DNA of 64,000 bases from Vibrio pomeroyi (GCA_041879425.1 CP090854.1:2604001-2668000), one strand, 5' to 3'; numbered from the stretch's first letter, positions 1 through 9,807 are shown. Numbers and translations: made by a program. Notes: generated by a model not told the origin, from the sequence alone.

Positions 1-570
1 GCCTTTGGTTTAACCGTGCTCACCATGGCATTTGCTATTGGGCATATATCCGGTTGTCACCTTAACCCAGCTGTCACTATTGGCCTCTGGACGGGTGGTC
101 GTTTTGATGCCAAAGATGTTGTCCCTTACATCATTGCTCAAGTACTCGGCGGTATTATTGCCGGCGGCGTATTGTTTGTCATTGCCTCGGGCCAAGCTGG
201 TTTTGATGCCGTTTCATCAGGTTTCGCTTCGAATGGTTTTGGAGAGCACTCTCCCGGTGGTTATTCACTAACTGCAGCTCTGGTTTGTGAGGTTGTGATG
301 ACCATGGTATTCCTATTCGTGATTATGGGCGCGACGGATTCAAAAGCACCTGCTGGGTTTGCTCCTATCGCAATCGGTCTCTGTTTAACCTTAATCCACC
401 TTATCAGTATCCCTGTAACAAATACGTCTGTGAACCCCGCTCGAAGTACTGGCGTGGCTGTGTTTGTTGGTGATTGGGCTGTTTCGCAACTATGGCTATT
501 CTGGGTTGCTCCAATCATTGGTGCCGTGATTGGCGCGATGATATACAAAGCAGTGAGAGGGTCAGATTAA
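1..570 (+). CDS. aqpZ: Aquaporin Z, 5' end cut by window edge
   Basis: Membrane channel for water in the inner membrane (MIP family). The reading frame is open from base 1, so about 43 N-terminal residues lie outside the window. Both family signature loops are visible: NPAV early and NPAR near the end. The motif GEHSPGGYS and the stretch [15 protein letters not shown] around the second NPA are typical of proteobacterial AqpZ rather than GlpF. The C terminus ends normally after a last membrane helix. It runs convergently to recR and shares a hairpin terminator with it. The identification is firm; only the missing start is unresolved. Confidence 0.95.
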   Translation, partial: AFGLTVLTMAFAIGHISGCHLNPAVTIGLWTGGRFDAKDVVPYIIAQVLGGIIAGGVLFVIASGQAGFDAVSSGFASNGFGEHSPGGYSLTAALVCEVVMTMVFLFVIMGATDSKAPAGFAPIAIGLCLTLIHLISIPVTNTSVNPARSTGVAVFVGDWAVSQLWLFWVAPIIGAVIGAMIYKAVRGSD

Positions 571-600
571 GCTCGAAAAAAACGTCTAAAGCAATAAAAG

Positions 601-639
601 AAAAAGCCGCTTGGTGAATCATCACCAAGCGGCTTTTTT
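601..639. terminator. Bidirectional hairpin terminator between aqpZ and recR
   Basis: An inverted repeat, AAAAGCCGCTTGGTG paired with CACCAAGCGGCTTTTTT, has A and T runs on its outer sides. It can therefore stop transcription from both convergent genes. It overlaps the last bases of recR. Confidence 0.85.
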
Positions 640-1237
640 AGATCTTATGACGACCGAGTAATGAGTGCGAAAGCGTGGTGCCATCCACCAGCTCTAGCTC
701 ACCACCAACGGGAACACCATGAGCAATACGGCTTGCGTTCACTTCATGGGCATTACATAGCTCAGCAATGTAGTGCGCTGTTGCTTCCCCTTCAACTGTC
801 GGGTTGGTCGCTAGGATTACTTCAGAGATATCACCACGTCGTAAGCGGTAGTCCAGCACATCGAGACCTATATCACTTGGACCAATACCATCAAGTGGTG
901 AAAGGTGACCCATAAGAACAAAGTAACGACCAGAATATTGGCCAGTTGCTTCGATAGCTGCAATGTCTGCAGGGCTCTCTACTACACAGATTTGACCATT
1001 TTCCTGACGTTTAGGATTGGTACAAATGTGGCAAGTATCTTCTTCAGTAAAAGTACGGCACTCATTACAGTGACCAATTTCGGTCATTGCTTGGCTAAGA
1101 GCTTCAGCCAACTGTAGGCCGCCTTTTCTATCGCGCTGTAACAAATGAAAGGCCATACGCTGCGCCGACTTGGGGCCAACCCCAGGTAGACAACGTAAGG
1201 CCTCCATCAAATGCTCCAGCATATGACTGGTACGCAT
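638..1237 (-). CDS. recR: Recombination protein RecR
   Basis: RecR (199 aa, normal length) works with RecF and RecO to load RecA on gapped DNA. The parts appear in order: an N-terminal helix-hairpin-helix with [17 protein letters not shown], a four-cysteine zinc finger (CNECRTF..DTCHIC, about residues 57-72), and a Toprim domain beginning [14 protein letters not shown]. It is the last gene of the dnaX-ybaB-recR cluster, the usual gammaproteobacterial order. Its stop codon lies inside the shared terminator hairpin. Confidence 0.97.
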   Translation of the reverse strand: MRTSHMLEHLMEALRCLPGVGPKSAQRMAFHLLQRDRKGGLQLAEALSQAMTEIGHCNECRTFTEEDTCHICTNPKRQENGQICVVESPADIAAIEATGQYSGRYFVLMGHLSPLDGIGPSDIGLDVLDYRLRRGDISEVILATNPTVEGEATAHYIAELCNAHEVNASRIAHGVPVGGELELVDGTTLSHSLLGRHKI

Positions 1238-1314
1238 ATTTAACCGTTCTAATTTTCAAGTAACGATTTACTCAAGACAAACCGCAGCTTGAATAAACCT
1301 TTAGAAATAGTTTC

Positions 1315-1644
1315 TTAGAAAGGCATCTTCATACCTGGTGGAAGTTGCATTCCGCCAGTTACGCTAGCCATTTTCTCTTTTTGAGTTTCTTCAACGCGAC
1401 GAGCCGCATCGTTGAAAGCAGCAGCGATAAGATCTTCAAGCATCTCTTTATCGTCTTCCATTAGGCTTTCATCGATATCAACACGGCGAACGCTGTGGCT
1501 ACCAGTGATCGTTACTTTTACAAGGCCAGCACCTGACTCACCTGTAACTTCCATATTTGCGATTTCTTCTTGAAGCTTTTGCATGCGCTCTTGCATTTGC
1601 TGGGCTTGCTTCATCATGTTGCCCATACCGCCTTTACCAAACAT
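1315..1644 (-). CDS. ybaB: Nucleoid-associated protein YbaB/EbfC family
   Basis: Small DNA-binding protein (109 aa) of the YbaB/EbfC family, which forms tweezer-like dimers and coats DNA. It has the family start [22 protein letters not shown], a coiled N-terminal helix, a central beta region ([15 protein letters not shown]) and the C-terminal PPGMKMPF tail. It sits between dnaX and recR, as in most Proteobacteria, and is probably cotranscribed with recR. The dnaX-ybaB gap of about 150 bp holds a GGGGTT...AACCCC inverted repeat (1706-1732) without a T run. Confidence 0.95.
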   Translation of the reverse strand: MFGKGGMGNMMKQAQQMQERMQKLQEEIANMEVTGESGAGLVKVTITGSHSVRRVDIDESLMEDDKEMLEDLIAAAFNDAARRVEETQKEKMASVTGGMQLPPGMKMPF

Positions 1645-1797
1645 GTTAATACTCTCTGGTCTAATTGGTTTATTAAAAATTAATTAAGCTATACGAGCTT
1701 AAATGGGGGTTAAAACAGTGTGATTCAACCCCTCGATGTTCAGTTCTCAGATTTGCTTATCTGGGATGATACGCCGGTCACTAAACAAGAAAACGTT

Positions 1798-4026
1798 CTA
1801 GATAGGACGAACGCTGTCTCTGTCGAGTTCAGCGGCAAAACGTCTTTCAATGAACTGTACGTTGGCATCGTTTTCTAAAGCGGTAAACGCGTCTTTCAAC
1901 TTATCTTGATACAATCGTTCTCGTAATTCTAGCGGCGTTTCTCCACCATCACCGATTTCAACACTCAAATGACACTCTTCCCCAAGCACAGTATTGAGAG
2001 ACTGCAATAGCTCACTCTGTGCACGGTCCGTATTCAAGTGAGCTTGGCTCGCTCTTAACGTTAAAGTGATTGATGTGTCGTTTTTAGCAAACACTGAGTT
2101 CAATGCTAACTGTTCAACAAGCTTGGCTGTCTCTAGCTTTTGAATCGTGGCGGACCATTCATCTTGAGCAATCGACTCTTGAAGCAATTTGTCGACCATT
2201 TCTGGTGTCTTAATATGTTCTAACGCACGCTTGATCTGAGTCGGTGTAAGCTCTTTGCTCACCTCTTTCACTACAGGTTTAGACGGTTTCCAGCGATAAG
2301 GTTCATTATCGTTGGTCACATTTTCTGTCGAAGAGGATGATAAAGAAGCTTGCGACACCCGCTCAGAACCACCGTGTTGCTGAGCAACTCGATCAAGAAC
2401 TGAAGTTTTAGCAGGTGTCGCTTTAGCCTTTTTTGGCGCCGAGCCTTTGTTTTCTGTTGCCGAACTGCCTCTACGTTGAGAACGCAATTGGTGGCGTAAA
2501 CCACTGACAGGCGAAGCCGGACGTTCTGATTGTCCTTGCGGAGCAGAAGGTGCAGCGCTTGGCTGTTGAACCGGACTCTGGTTTTGATAATTCGTTTGTT
2601 GCTGCTGAGGCTGCTCTGCACCGTAGCTTGGACGCTCATCATAAGCAGGAGGCGCGTCATATTGGCTATGCGGGTAATCCTGTTCTGGATAACCTTGGTT
2701 GCCTGAGTGATCAGCGTAACCTTGCGAACCTGAATACTGTGCTGGATTCTGCTGCGGAGCCTGTTGCACGGGTTGCTGCTGCATAGACTGCTGTTGAGGC
2801 GCCTGTTGTTGTATCTGAGGCTGTCTCGGAGCTGCCATTGGCGCAGATTGGCTCACAGGTTGAGCAACGCTCTGAACTTGAGCTGCTGGCGCTGGCACTG
2901 GGTTTGCCGACTGAGTCGAGATTGCCGTAGCAACTGCTTGTTCAGCTGGTCTAAATGCCAACATGCGTAAAACCACCATCTCAATACCAACTCGAGCGGT
3001 TGGCGACAATGGTAAGTCTTCACGACCTTTCAACACGATCTGGTAGTAGAGTTGAATGTCTTGTGGGCTAAGCGCTTTGCTCAGTAGTTCAAGCTTCTCT
3101 GCGTCAGGCTGTGCCTTATCTAATGTAGATGGCAGAGCTTGGAACATCGCAAGACGATGCAGTTGGGCCGCAAGCTGATTCAGCAAACCATCCCACTCAA
3201 CACCGTTCTCAGCAAGGCTTTGGATACACGCCATCGCTTGCTGTGGCTGCTTACTGCTAATTGCTTCAAGCAAGTGGATAGCTTGGTCGGTATCCAGTGT
3301 TCCGAGCATGTGAGCAACAGTATCTGTTACGACATTGCCATTACCCAATGCGATAGCTTGGTCAGTAAGGCTTAGCGCATCACGCATACTGCCATCAGCA
3401 GCATGAGCAATCATTCCAAGCGCACGAGACTCAGACGTCACATCTTCTTGTTCAAGAATATGATCGAGCTGCTCGTGAATATTATCAACGCTGATCGGCT
3501 TAAGATGGAACTGCAGACAACGCGACAGAATCGTCACAGGAAGCTTTTGTGGATCAGTCGTTGCGAGCAAGAATTTCACATACTCAGGCGGCTCTTCTAA
3601 CGTCTTTAGAAGCGCGTTGAAACTGTGCCTAGAAAGCATGTGTACTTCATCGATAAGGTAAACCTTGAAGCGACCACGTGCCGGCTTGTACTGAACATTG
3701 TCCAGAAGCTCGCGGGTATCTTCTACCTTTGTACGTGATGCCGCATCGATCTCTAGCAGGTCAACAAAGCGACCTTCATCGATCTCTTTACAGGTTGCAC
3801 ATTCACCACAAGGGGTTGAGGTAATGCCTGTTTCACAGTTGAGTCCCTTAGCAAACAAACGGCCGATGGTTGTTTTACCAACACCTCGTGTACCGCTGAA
3901 CAGGTATGCATGGTGCAACCTATTCTGGCTAAGGGCATTCTCTAATGCTGTTAAAACATGGGCTTGACCAACCACTTCTTTGAATTTGGTTGGTCGCCAT
4001 TTTCGCGCTAACGCAAGATAGCTCAT
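1798..4026 (-). CDS. dnaX: DNA polymerase III subunits tau and gamma
   Basis: Clamp-loader ATPase and polymerase-tethering subunit (742 aa as tau). The N-terminal AAA+ domain has Walker A GTRGVGKTT (about residues 45-53), a zinc-binding cysteine cluster (C..CGECATC) and a DEVH Walker B. A long Gln/Pro-rich linker (about 375-520) precedes the tau-specific C-terminal domains that bind DnaB and the polymerase core. An A-AAA-AAG slippery heptamer at codons 532-533 would give the short gamma form. The upstream gene apt is on the same strand 18 bp away. Confidence 0.97.
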   Translation of the reverse strand: MSYLALARKWRPTKFKEVVGQAHVLTALENALSQNRLHHAYLFSGTRGVGKTTIGRLFAKGLNCETGITSTPCGECATCKEIDEGRFVDLLEIDAASRTKVEDTRELLDNVQYKPARGRFKVYLIDEVHMLSRHSFNALLKTLEEPPEYVKFLLATTDPQKLPVTILSRCLQFHLKPISVDNIHEQLDHILEQEDVTSESRALGMIAHAADGSMRDALSLTDQAIALGNGNVVTDTVAHMLGTLDTDQAIHLLEAISSKQPQQAMACIQSLAENGVEWDGLLNQLAAQLHRLAMFQALPSTLDKAQPDAEKLELLSKALSPQDIQLYYQIVLKGREDLPLSPTARVGIEMVVLRMLAFRPAEQAVATAISTQSANPVPAPAAQVQSVAQPVSQSAPMAAPRQPQIQQQAPQQQSMQQQPVQQAPQQNPAQYSGSQGYADHSGNQGYPEQDYPHSQYDAPPAYDERPSYGAEQPQQQQTNYQNQSPVQQPSAAPSAPQGQSERPASPVSGLRHQLRSQRRGSSATENKGSAPKKAKATPAKTSVLDRVAQQHGGSERVSQASLSSSSTENVTNDNEPYRWKPSKPVVKEVSKELTPTQIKRALEHIKTPEMVDKLLQESIAQDEWSATIQKLETAKLVEQLALNSVFAKNDTSITLTLRASQAHLNTDRAQSELLQSLNTVLGEECHLSVEIGDGGETPLELRERLYQDKLKDAFTALENDANVQFIERRFAAELDRDSVRPI
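2428..2434 (-). promoter_or_regulatory. Programmed -1 frameshift site in dnaX
   Basis: On the minus strand the codons CCA AAA AAG GCT AAA contain the heptamer A-AAA-AAG. A -1 slip gives GGC then TAA at once, so gamma would end at residue 534 of 742. This is the same arrangement as the Escherichia coli dnaX site. A short GTTG..CAAC inverted repeat lies some 40 nt downstream. The heptamer and stop are seen directly; use in this organism is inferred. Confidence 0.8.
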
Positions 4027-4044
4027 GAATAATTCCGAAAAGGA

Positions 4045-4590
4045 TTAGTGACCGTCGAATTCGCAGATGCTAAACACTTCTAGACCTAAGCCTTGTAAGC
4101 GCTTGTCACCACCGATTTCTGGAAGGTTAATAACAAATGCAGCGTGTTCTACCACACCACCTAGCTGACGAATCAACTTTGTTGTTGCTTCAATCGTACC
4201 GCCCGTTGCTAGCAAATCATCAACCATCAACACTTTATCGCCTTCAACGATAGCGTCAGTATGGATTTCTAGCGTATCTGTGCCGTACTCAAGCTCATAA
4301 GATTGTGCCACAGTTTCACGAGGCAGTTTGCCCGGTTTACGAACAGGGATGAAGCCAACACCTAGCTCTAGTGCCAAAGGCGCACCAAATAAGAAACCAC
4401 GAGCTTCAGTGCCAACGATCTTAGTAAAGCCCATGTCCTTATATGTTTCCGCTAGCAGGTCGATTGTCGCTTTATAAGCGGCTGGGTCTTCCATCAAGCT
4501 TGTTACGTCACGGAACAAAATACCCGCTTTAGGGTAATCAGGAATGCTTTTGATACTTGCTTTGATCAGAGAGATTTTTTCTGTGTTCAT
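4045..4590 (-). CDS. apt: Adenine phosphoribosyltransferase
   Basis: Converts adenine and PRPP to AMP in purine salvage (cytoplasm). The PRPP-binding loop [18 protein letters not shown] is intact and the N terminus has the family motif [18 protein letters not shown] longer frame begins at 4602, but the ATG at 4590 ([10 protein letters not shown]) gives 181 aa, the usual length, and is preferred. It is followed closely by dnaX on the same strand. Confidence 0.96.
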   Translation of the reverse strand: MNTEKISLIKASIKSIPDYPKAGILFRDVTSLMEDPAAYKATIDLLAETYKDMGFTKIVGTEARGFLFGAPLALELGVGFIPVRKPGKLPRETVAQSYELEYGTDTLEIHTDAIVEGDKVLMVDDLLATGGTIEATTKLIRQLGGVVEHAAFVINLPEIGGDKRLQGLGLEVFSICEFDGH

Positions 4591-4724
4591 AATCTTATGC
4601 ACTTCATTAGGCCGCTTTCCAAACTCTCGTTAACGAATCAAACATCAACGCTTGGAATTAAGGAAAGGTACGATTGGTATTCATTGCAACGAGAGTCATA
4701 ACCCTGATTGCTGAAATAATAAAC

Positions 4725-4743
4725 GCCCGCTATAACAGCAGGC
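4725..4743 (-). terminator. Probable terminator after the ybaN-like gene
   Basis: GCCTGCT and AGCGGGC (minus strand) form a 7-bp stem with one G-T pair, followed by GTTTATT. It lies directly after the stop of the DUF454 gene and before apt. The T run is weak. Confidence 0.5.
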
Positions 4744-4751
4744 ACATTGGC

Positions 4752-5150
4752 TTAATGGTAGTGATTTTCTTTGCTGTCAGCAACCAACTCATGGGTTGGA
4801 AGTCGCATAAACCATGTGAGAAGAATAACAAGTACACAAATTAGGAAAGCCTTGACCCAAATGATAGGGGCAAAGTAGATGGATAATGCAAAACTCAACA
4901 AGATAAAGAATACGCCGCGCGCTTTAACTTGTTTGGTGACGGCACCGTGTTGGTACCAATTGTTCAGTAAAGGACCCAGCGTTTTATGCTCGTGCATCCA
5001 TTTATGAACTTTCGGATTACTTCGCATGAAGCATGCGCTAGCAAGAAGGAGAAAAGGAGTGGTTGGCAGAACAGGTAAAACTATCCCTAGAACTGCGAGA
5101 AATATGCAAAGGCCACCAGCTATATTCAGGCTTAAAACTCGAACGCTAAT
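4752..5150 (-). CDS. ybaN: DUF454/YbaN-type inner-membrane protein with a non-ATG (ATT) start
   Basis: Small membrane protein of unknown function in the YbaN/DUF454 family, 132 aa as annotated here. The ATG at 5027 would give only 91 aa and would cut off the most conserved part, LGIVLPVLPTTPFLLLASACF, which is open upstream in the same frame. That frame has no ATG, GTG or TTG before an in-frame TGA. The only well-placed start is ATT at 5150-5148, five bases after a perfect AAGGAGG. Three hydrophobic segments are visible. The coding extension is seen; the ATT start is inferred. Confidence 0.82.
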   Translation of the reverse strand: MSVRVLSLNIAGGLCIFLAVLGIVLPVLPTTPFLLLASACFMRSNPKVHKWMHEHKTLGPLLNNWYQHGAVTKQVKARGVFFILLSFALSIYFAPIIWVKAFLICVLVILLTWFMRLPTHELVADSKENHYH

Positions 5151-5155
5151 TGTGG

Positions 5156-5162
5156 CCTCCTT
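5156..5162 (-). promoter_or_regulatory. Strong ribosome binding site that decides the ATT start
   Basis: AAGGAGG on the minus strand, with a five-base spacer (CCACA) to ATT. It is an excellent Shine-Dalgarno sequence with no standard start codon at the right distance. This argues for initiation at ATT rather than at the ATG 123 bases further on. Confidence 0.65.
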
Positions 5163-5197
5163 GAGTCAGCTATCACCAATCGGCAATGACAGCTTAA

Positions 5198-5335
5198 CTA
5201 GAATGTTGCGTAACCATTGAATACACGGATCAACGTAAGTGTTGCTGGTAGCAATGGAATCATTAAAAATGCGGCTAAAAATCCTAAAAAGTAGAATACA
5301 TTAAACGGGTCTTGAAAGTCTTTGTTATCTGCCAT
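5198..5335 (-). CDS. Small single-pass membrane protein, 45 aa
   Basis: An open frame of 45 codons begins MADNKDFQDPFNVFYF, and a hydrophobic helix follows (FLGFLAAFLMIPLLPATLTLI). An AGAAG ribosome binding sequence lies about 6 bases before the ATG. It sits just upstream of the ybaN-like gene on the same strand, with a 47-bp gap, and could share its transcript. I do not recognise the family. The composition and the ribosome binding site favour a real gene over chance. Confidence 0.65.
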   Translation of the reverse strand: MADNKDFQDPFNVFYFLGFLAAFLMIPLLPATLTLIRVFNGYATF

Positions 5336-5483
5336 GATTGCTTCTTGTTTTTGTTAGTAAAGGTAAGTATCTGGCGAACCAAACCCGCTTTGCTAAATCG
5401 ACATTTAACAAAAAAGGCATAGCCACACCATTTGCGCAACTATACCTTAATCAATTATTCACAAAAACCGAGGAAATATAGGG

Positions 5484-6587
5484 TTAATCGGTAGACCCTT
5501 GATGTATGTCTAAACTAAAACTCGCTGCTCCAAGCAGACTTAATGAAAGTTGGCAGCCTTGCTCAATCGGCAAGTCTCTCGTAATGAAATTCTTCTTACA
5601 GTTTTCGCCTAAGCGCTCACCTGCGGCAATGTGTTGATTCATCTCACCATTCGACCAACGTCCATCTAAACCCGCCGGCAAAATAGAGATGGTACCCTCG
5701 GCAAGATTGGCGACACCAAACAAAGCATTAACGGGCGTGGCACATTTCGAACACTCGATCCCCTTCTCTAGAATCTCCGCGATATCTTTGAGATCAACAT
5801 TAAAATCTTTTCGATTTCTTATGTAATCGTGGAATAAGGCTCTCACCAGCAGTGTTGACGCTGAACTGCCATTATCAGAAGAAGACGAATCGACGAGGTA
5901 AAAGGCAAATTGCCCATTCATCATCCAAGCGTAATCAAACACGAGAGGCATCATCTCTGTTGATTGCAGCAGTCGGTAACTACAACGCCATGAGCCTTGT
6001 CTTGTGTCTTTTTCAGGGAGCAAGGCATGCAGTAAGTCTTTTGCCGCGCTCGGGTTATCTTGTAGGTAATTAAGATGCCAATGCAGCTCTTGGTCTTCGG
6101 GGATCTCTCCTCCGTCATCCACACAGAACCATTGGCTTGAAAAATCTCGTTGGTCTGAAATATTGTCGAATGAATCTTTTAGCGTATTCGCTATCGCACT
6201 TCCTAAGTGACCGTGATCCTCTAGAGGTTTTGCCAAAAAGTCTTTAATACCAAATCGCAATGCTTTTGCCACATCAGACATGTCGTCGGTAGCAGACACG
6301 ACGATCATAGGCAGTGACGGATATTCTAAACTGAGCTCTTCTACAAGCTCGATGCCATCCAGGATCGGCATTGATAAGTCACACACAATTAAATCTGGTG
6401 CTGAGTCTCTAAGTTTCTGCAGAGCGTCCAGCCCATTTTCAGCCTCAACCACTTTATAACCAATCTTGTCTAAATACGCGCTGGTTATACGGCGAAAAAT
6501 AGGATCATCATCAACCAACATTACGCATTTTTGGTTAATTACTTCCTGAGCCGAGGTCATTACTGGCTGACTGTGAGTTTTGTACAT
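5484..6587 (-). CDS. RssB-like response regulator (receiver + degenerate PP2C-like domain)
   Basis: Response regulator of 367 aa. The receiver domain has the acidic pair DDD (VMLVDDDPIFRR), phospho-acceptor Asp in LIVCDLSMPILDG and the conserved Lys in FLAKPLEDH. The remaining 230 residues look like the PP2C-fold output of RssB (FAFYLVDSSSSDNGSSASTLLVRALFHDY), without clear metal-binding aspartates. A CxxC pair (ECSKC) is present. It has no adjacent sensor kinase. A role as sigma-S proteolysis adaptor is possible by family resemblance but not shown. The start could also be Met10. Confidence 0.75.
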   Translation of the reverse strand: MYKTHSQPVMTSAQEVINQKCVMLVDDDPIFRRITSAYLDKIGYKVVEAENGLDALQKLRDSAPDLIVCDLSMPILDGIELVEELSLEYPSLPMIVVSATDDMSDVAKALRFGIKDFLAKPLEDHGHLGSAIANTLKDSFDNISDQRDFSSQWFCVDDGGEIPEDQELHWHLNYLQDNPSAAKDLLHALLPEKDTRQGSWRCSYRLLQSTEMMPLVFDYAWMMNGQFAFYLVDSSSSDNGSSASTLLVRALFHDYIRNRKDFNVDLKDIAEILEKGIECSKCATPVNALFGVANLAEGTISILPAGLDGRWSNGEMNQHIAAGERLGENCKKNFITRDLPIEQGCQLSLSLLGAASFSLDIHQGSTD

Positions 6588-6815
6588 AATCTATAACCTC
6601 ACAAAACTAAGTCGAATTATTATTGTTATCTGTTCTAAGAACTAATATAAAACTTAGTAATAAAATGCTAAATACACAAATTTGCACTCTTTACTGGTAA
6701 TTCGTGACGAGGGTTGGAATACTTGTAAATAATGCAACGAGTTGACGTAACGCAAACATTGATCTCACTGTTACGTATAAATTAGATGAGATTGTAAACA
6801 AATGTGTCTGGATTT

Positions 6816-7691
6816 ATGAAATTAGATGATTTAAACCTCTTTCGACTCGTCGTTGAAAATGGGAGCTACACCGCAACATCGCGCAAGACTATGATTCCGG
6901 TTGCGACCATTACACGACGCATCCAAGCCTTAGAAGACTCACTGAACCTGAGGCTTCTCAATAGACACGCGCGTAAACTCTCTTTAACAGAGGCTGGCGA
7001 ACGTTTTTTCAATGAATGCTCTCCGCTATTACAACGTCTGTCTTCTACTGCAGAAGAGCTCACGGACGTGTGTAAAGGAGCTTCCGGTAAGATTCGTATT
7101 ACGGCACCCTCCAACCTGACCAAGCGCATGATGATGCCAATGTTCAGCGACTTCATGACTCAATACCCTGATATCAATATTGAGTTGATGATGAACAACC
7201 AAGCCGATCAGCTTGATCCAACCGAGTGGGACGTAATTTTCCGCGTAGGCCCACAACGTGACTCAAGCCTAATCGCAAGAAAGATCAGTGAAGTAAAAGA
7301 TATTCTTATTGCTAGCCCTGACTACTTAGCGAAGAACCCGGCACCAAGCCACGCTGAAGAGCTGGCTAACCATTCTCTTCTAAAAGGCTACCCACTGATT
7401 AAGTGGCAGCTGAGCAATTCGAATGAAGAGACGGTGGTGAACAGCGAGAAAGGTCGTTTCAATGCGAACGCGCTAAATGTTGTGAGACAAGCGTGTTCTG
7501 AAGGTCTAGGTATCACCCTGATGCCTGACGTGATGATTCGTGAATACATTGAAGATGGCAGCTTAGTGCAAGTCCTAGAAGACTGGAGCGCTAACCCTCG
7601 TGATATTTACATGCTTTATAACCACAAAGACCACCTGCCAGAGAAAGTTAGATTGTTTATTGATTTTGTGATCGCGTACCACATTCATTAG
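6816..7691 (+). CDS. LysR-family transcription regulator
   Basis: LysR-type regulator of about 291 aa. The N-terminal winged helix-turn-helix (LNLFRLVVENGSYTATSRKTMIPVATITRRIQALE) is followed by a periplasmic-binding-protein-like effector domain (about 90-290). A GTG at 6804 in the same frame would add four residues; the ATG fits the family start (MKLDDLNLF). It is divergent from the response regulator, separated by about 216 AT-rich bases holding both promoters. Its target is not evident. Confidence 0.9.
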   Translation: MKLDDLNLFRLVVENGSYTATSRKTMIPVATITRRIQALEDSLNLRLLNRHARKLSLTEAGERFFNECSPLLQRLSSTAEELTDVCKGASGKIRITAPSNLTKRMMMPMFSDFMTQYPDINIELMMNNQADQLDPTEWDVIFRVGPQRDSSLIARKISEVKDILIASPDYLAKNPAPSHAEELANHSLLKGYPLIKWQLSNSNEETVVNSEKGRFNANALNVVRQACSEGLGITLMPDVMIREYIEDGSLVQVLEDWSANPRDIYMLYNHKDHLPEKVRLFIDFVIAYHIH

Positions 7692-7713
7692 ATTAATCCC
7701 CTATCCCAAAAAC

Positions 7714-7745
7714 AAAAAAACCAGAGCCAATGCTCTGGTTTTTTA
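7714..7745. terminator. Bidirectional terminator between lysR and purF
   Basis: CCAGAGC and GCTCTGG stems are flanked by an A7 run and a T6 run. It serves the convergent lysR-type gene and purF. Confidence 0.88.
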
Positions 7746-7766
7746 TATTTTCAATACTAACGAAAA

Positions 7767-9281
7767 CTAAGCGCCTTCGTTGTGTAGCTCTAGGTTAGCT
7801 AGATCTTGTTGGATCTCACGTTGAACCTTTGAGTCGTCGTTACGCAAAGAGTCTAGGAAATCTAGGTACGCTTGGTCGATATCGCCCGTTACATATTCCC
7901 CGTTAAATACCGAAGTATCAAAACGAGAGATGTCTTGGTTGCCCATACCTACTGCAGAGATTAAGTCTGGTAGCGTTTGGAAGATCAAAGCGTCTGCGCC
8001 AATCTGCTTACAAATCGTTTCGTTGTCACGACCATGAGCAATCAGCTCAGTTGCGCTCGGCATATCGATGCCGTAAACGTTAGGGAAGCGAACCTCTGGA
8101 GCCGCTGAAACCATGAAAACTTTGTTTGCACCCGAATCACGAGCCATCTCAATGATTTGCTCTGATGTGGTACCGCGAACGATAGAGTCATCAACCAATA
8201 GAACGTTCTTATCTTTAAACTCAGAACGGATTGCATTCAGCTTACGACGAACCGATTTCTTACGCTGTTGTTGACCAGGCATGATGAACGTACGGCCAAC
8301 ATAACGGTTTTTCACGAAACCTTGACGGTATGGCTTATTGATCGCTTGAGCGATGCGTAGCGCAATATCGTTCGATGTTTCAGGAATTGGGATAACTACA
8401 TCAATATCTAAGTCTGCATACTCTTCTTTAATACGCTTACCTAGCATCTCACCCATCTCAACGCGTGCGCTGTAAACCGAGATTTTGTCGATGAATGAAT
8501 CTGGGCGTGCAAAGTATACAAACTCAAAGATACATGGGTTTAGTTGTGGGTTGTCTGCACATTGCTTAGTGAAAAGTTCACCGTCGAACGTTGCGTAGAT
8601 AGCTTCACCCGGTGCTACGTCGCGCATGAAGTCGAAACCAACAGCATCAAGTGCTACCGATTCAGATGCAACCATGTACTCTGTTTTACCATTAACTTCA
8701 CGCTTACCAAGACACAGTGGACGAATGCCATGTGGGTCACGGAATGCGATCATACCGTGGCCGATGATCATTGCCGTTACTGCGTAAGCACCACGAATCG
8801 TGCGGTGTACGTTAGATACAGCACGGAAAACGTCGTCAGAAGTCACGTTACCTTTAACGGTATCGATCTCATGAGCCAATACGTTCAGTAGAACTTCAGA
8901 GTCCGACGTTGTGTTTACATGACGACGGTCTTTCTCGAACAACTTCTCACGAACTTCGTTTGCATTCGTTAGGTTGCCGTTGTGAGCCAATGTGATGCCA
9001 AAAGGCGAGTTTACGTAGAAAGGCTGAGCTTCCGACGCGCTTGAGCTACCTGCTGTTGGGTAACGAACATGGCCAATACCAACGTTACCTTGGAGGCGTT
9101 GCATGTGTTTTGCTTCAAAAACATCTTTTACTAAACCGTTCGCCTTACGCAGACGGAAACGATTGCTTTCTATGGTACAAATACCAGCGGCATCTTGGCC
9201 ACGATGCTGCAATACCGTTAAAGCGTCATAAATAGACTGGTTTACAGGTGTTGAACCCACGATTCCAACAATACCACACAT
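7767..9281 (-). CDS. purF: Amidophosphoribosyltransferase
   Basis: First committed step of purine synthesis: PRPP plus glutamine gives phosphoribosylamine. It is 504 aa, full length. The class II glutamine amidotransferase nucleophile is Cys2 (MCGIVGIVG) after Met removal. The C-terminal PRPP loop [17 protein letters not shown] is intact, as are the [14 protein letters not shown] segment and the GTTxxRR-like loop. It lies 34 bp after cvpA, giving the classic cvpA-purF pair. I looked for a PurR operator upstream and could not assign one. Confidence 0.97.
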   Translation of the reverse strand: MCGIVGIVGSTPVNQSIYDALTVLQHRGQDAAGICTIESNRFRLRKANGLVKDVFEAKHMQRLQGNVGIGHVRYPTAGSSSASEAQPFYVNSPFGITLAHNGNLTNANEVREKLFEKDRRHVNTTSDSEVLLNVLAHEIDTVKGNVTSDDVFRAVSNVHRTIRGAYAVTAMIIGHGMIAFRDPHGIRPLCLGKREVNGKTEYMVASESVALDAVGFDFMRDVAPGEAIYATFDGELFTKQCADNPQLNPCIFEFVYFARPDSFIDKISVYSARVEMGEMLGKRIKEEYADLDIDVVIPIPETSNDIALRIAQAINKPYRQGFVKNRYVGRTFIMPGQQQRKKSVRRKLNAIRSEFKDKNVLLVDDSIVRGTTSEQIIEMARDSGANKVFMVSAAPEVRFPNVYGIDMPSATELIAHGRDNETICKQIGADALIFQTLPDLISAVGMGNQDISRFDTSVFNGEYVTGDIDQAYLDFLDSLRNDDSKVQREIQQDLANLELHNEGA

Positions 9282-9315
9282 GTCCTAATCCTCGATTTTT
9301 CGACATTAACTGGCG

Positions 9316-9807
9316 CTAGAGCGCGCCAGATAAGAAACTAGATGTTGCTTGTAAATGCTCGAAGAACGGCGCAATGATTCGACTAAACTCCGGAACCAAC
9401 TGCGAATTCTTCCACCACTCAGAACTTGGGAATGCAGTAAACGCATCCATGAAAAACAACACTGCAGAAACAATCAAAACACCACGTAAGCCGCCAAAGA
9501 CGACACCGAGGATTCTGTCTGTACCTGACAGGCCTGTTTTCTGAACTAATTGACCGATGACATAGTTAACTAAGGCACCAACAACTAACGTTGCAACAAA
9601 CAATGCTGCTATCGCAGTTCCGTTTCGAAACATCTCATCTTCGATATTGGTGAAGTACATCGCTAATTTAGCGTAGTACTGGCTAGCAATGAAAAATGCT
9701 CCAAACCAAATTACGAGTGACAAGGCTTCTTTAGCGAAACCACGAACTAAACTGATCACGGCAGAAAAGCCGATCACGCCTAAAATGACAAAATCTAACC
9801 AATTCAT
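9316..9807 (-). CDS. cvpA: CvpA family membrane protein
   Basis: Inner-membrane protein of 163 aa with four hydrophobic segments (starting LDFVILGVIGFSAVISLVRG). CvpA is linked to colicin V production and envelope stress tolerance in enteric bacteria; the mechanism is not settled. The conserved GxxRGF motif and the C-terminal ELxxxxP region are present. It sits directly upstream of purF on the same strand. Confidence 0.93.
   Translation of the reverse strand: MNWLDFVILGVIGFSAVISLVRGFAKEALSLVIWFGAFFIASQYYAKLAMYFTNIEDEMFRNGTAIAALFVATLVVGALVNYVIGQLVQKTGLSGTDRILGVVFGGLRGVLIVSAVLFFMDAFTAFPSSEWWKNSQLVPEFSRIIAPFFEHLQATSSFLSGAL

Noticed and set aside
1706..1732. GGGGTT...AACCCC inverted repeat between dnaX and ybaB
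   Set aside because: The stem is short, with a long loop and no T run. It is not enough for a terminator or attenuator call.
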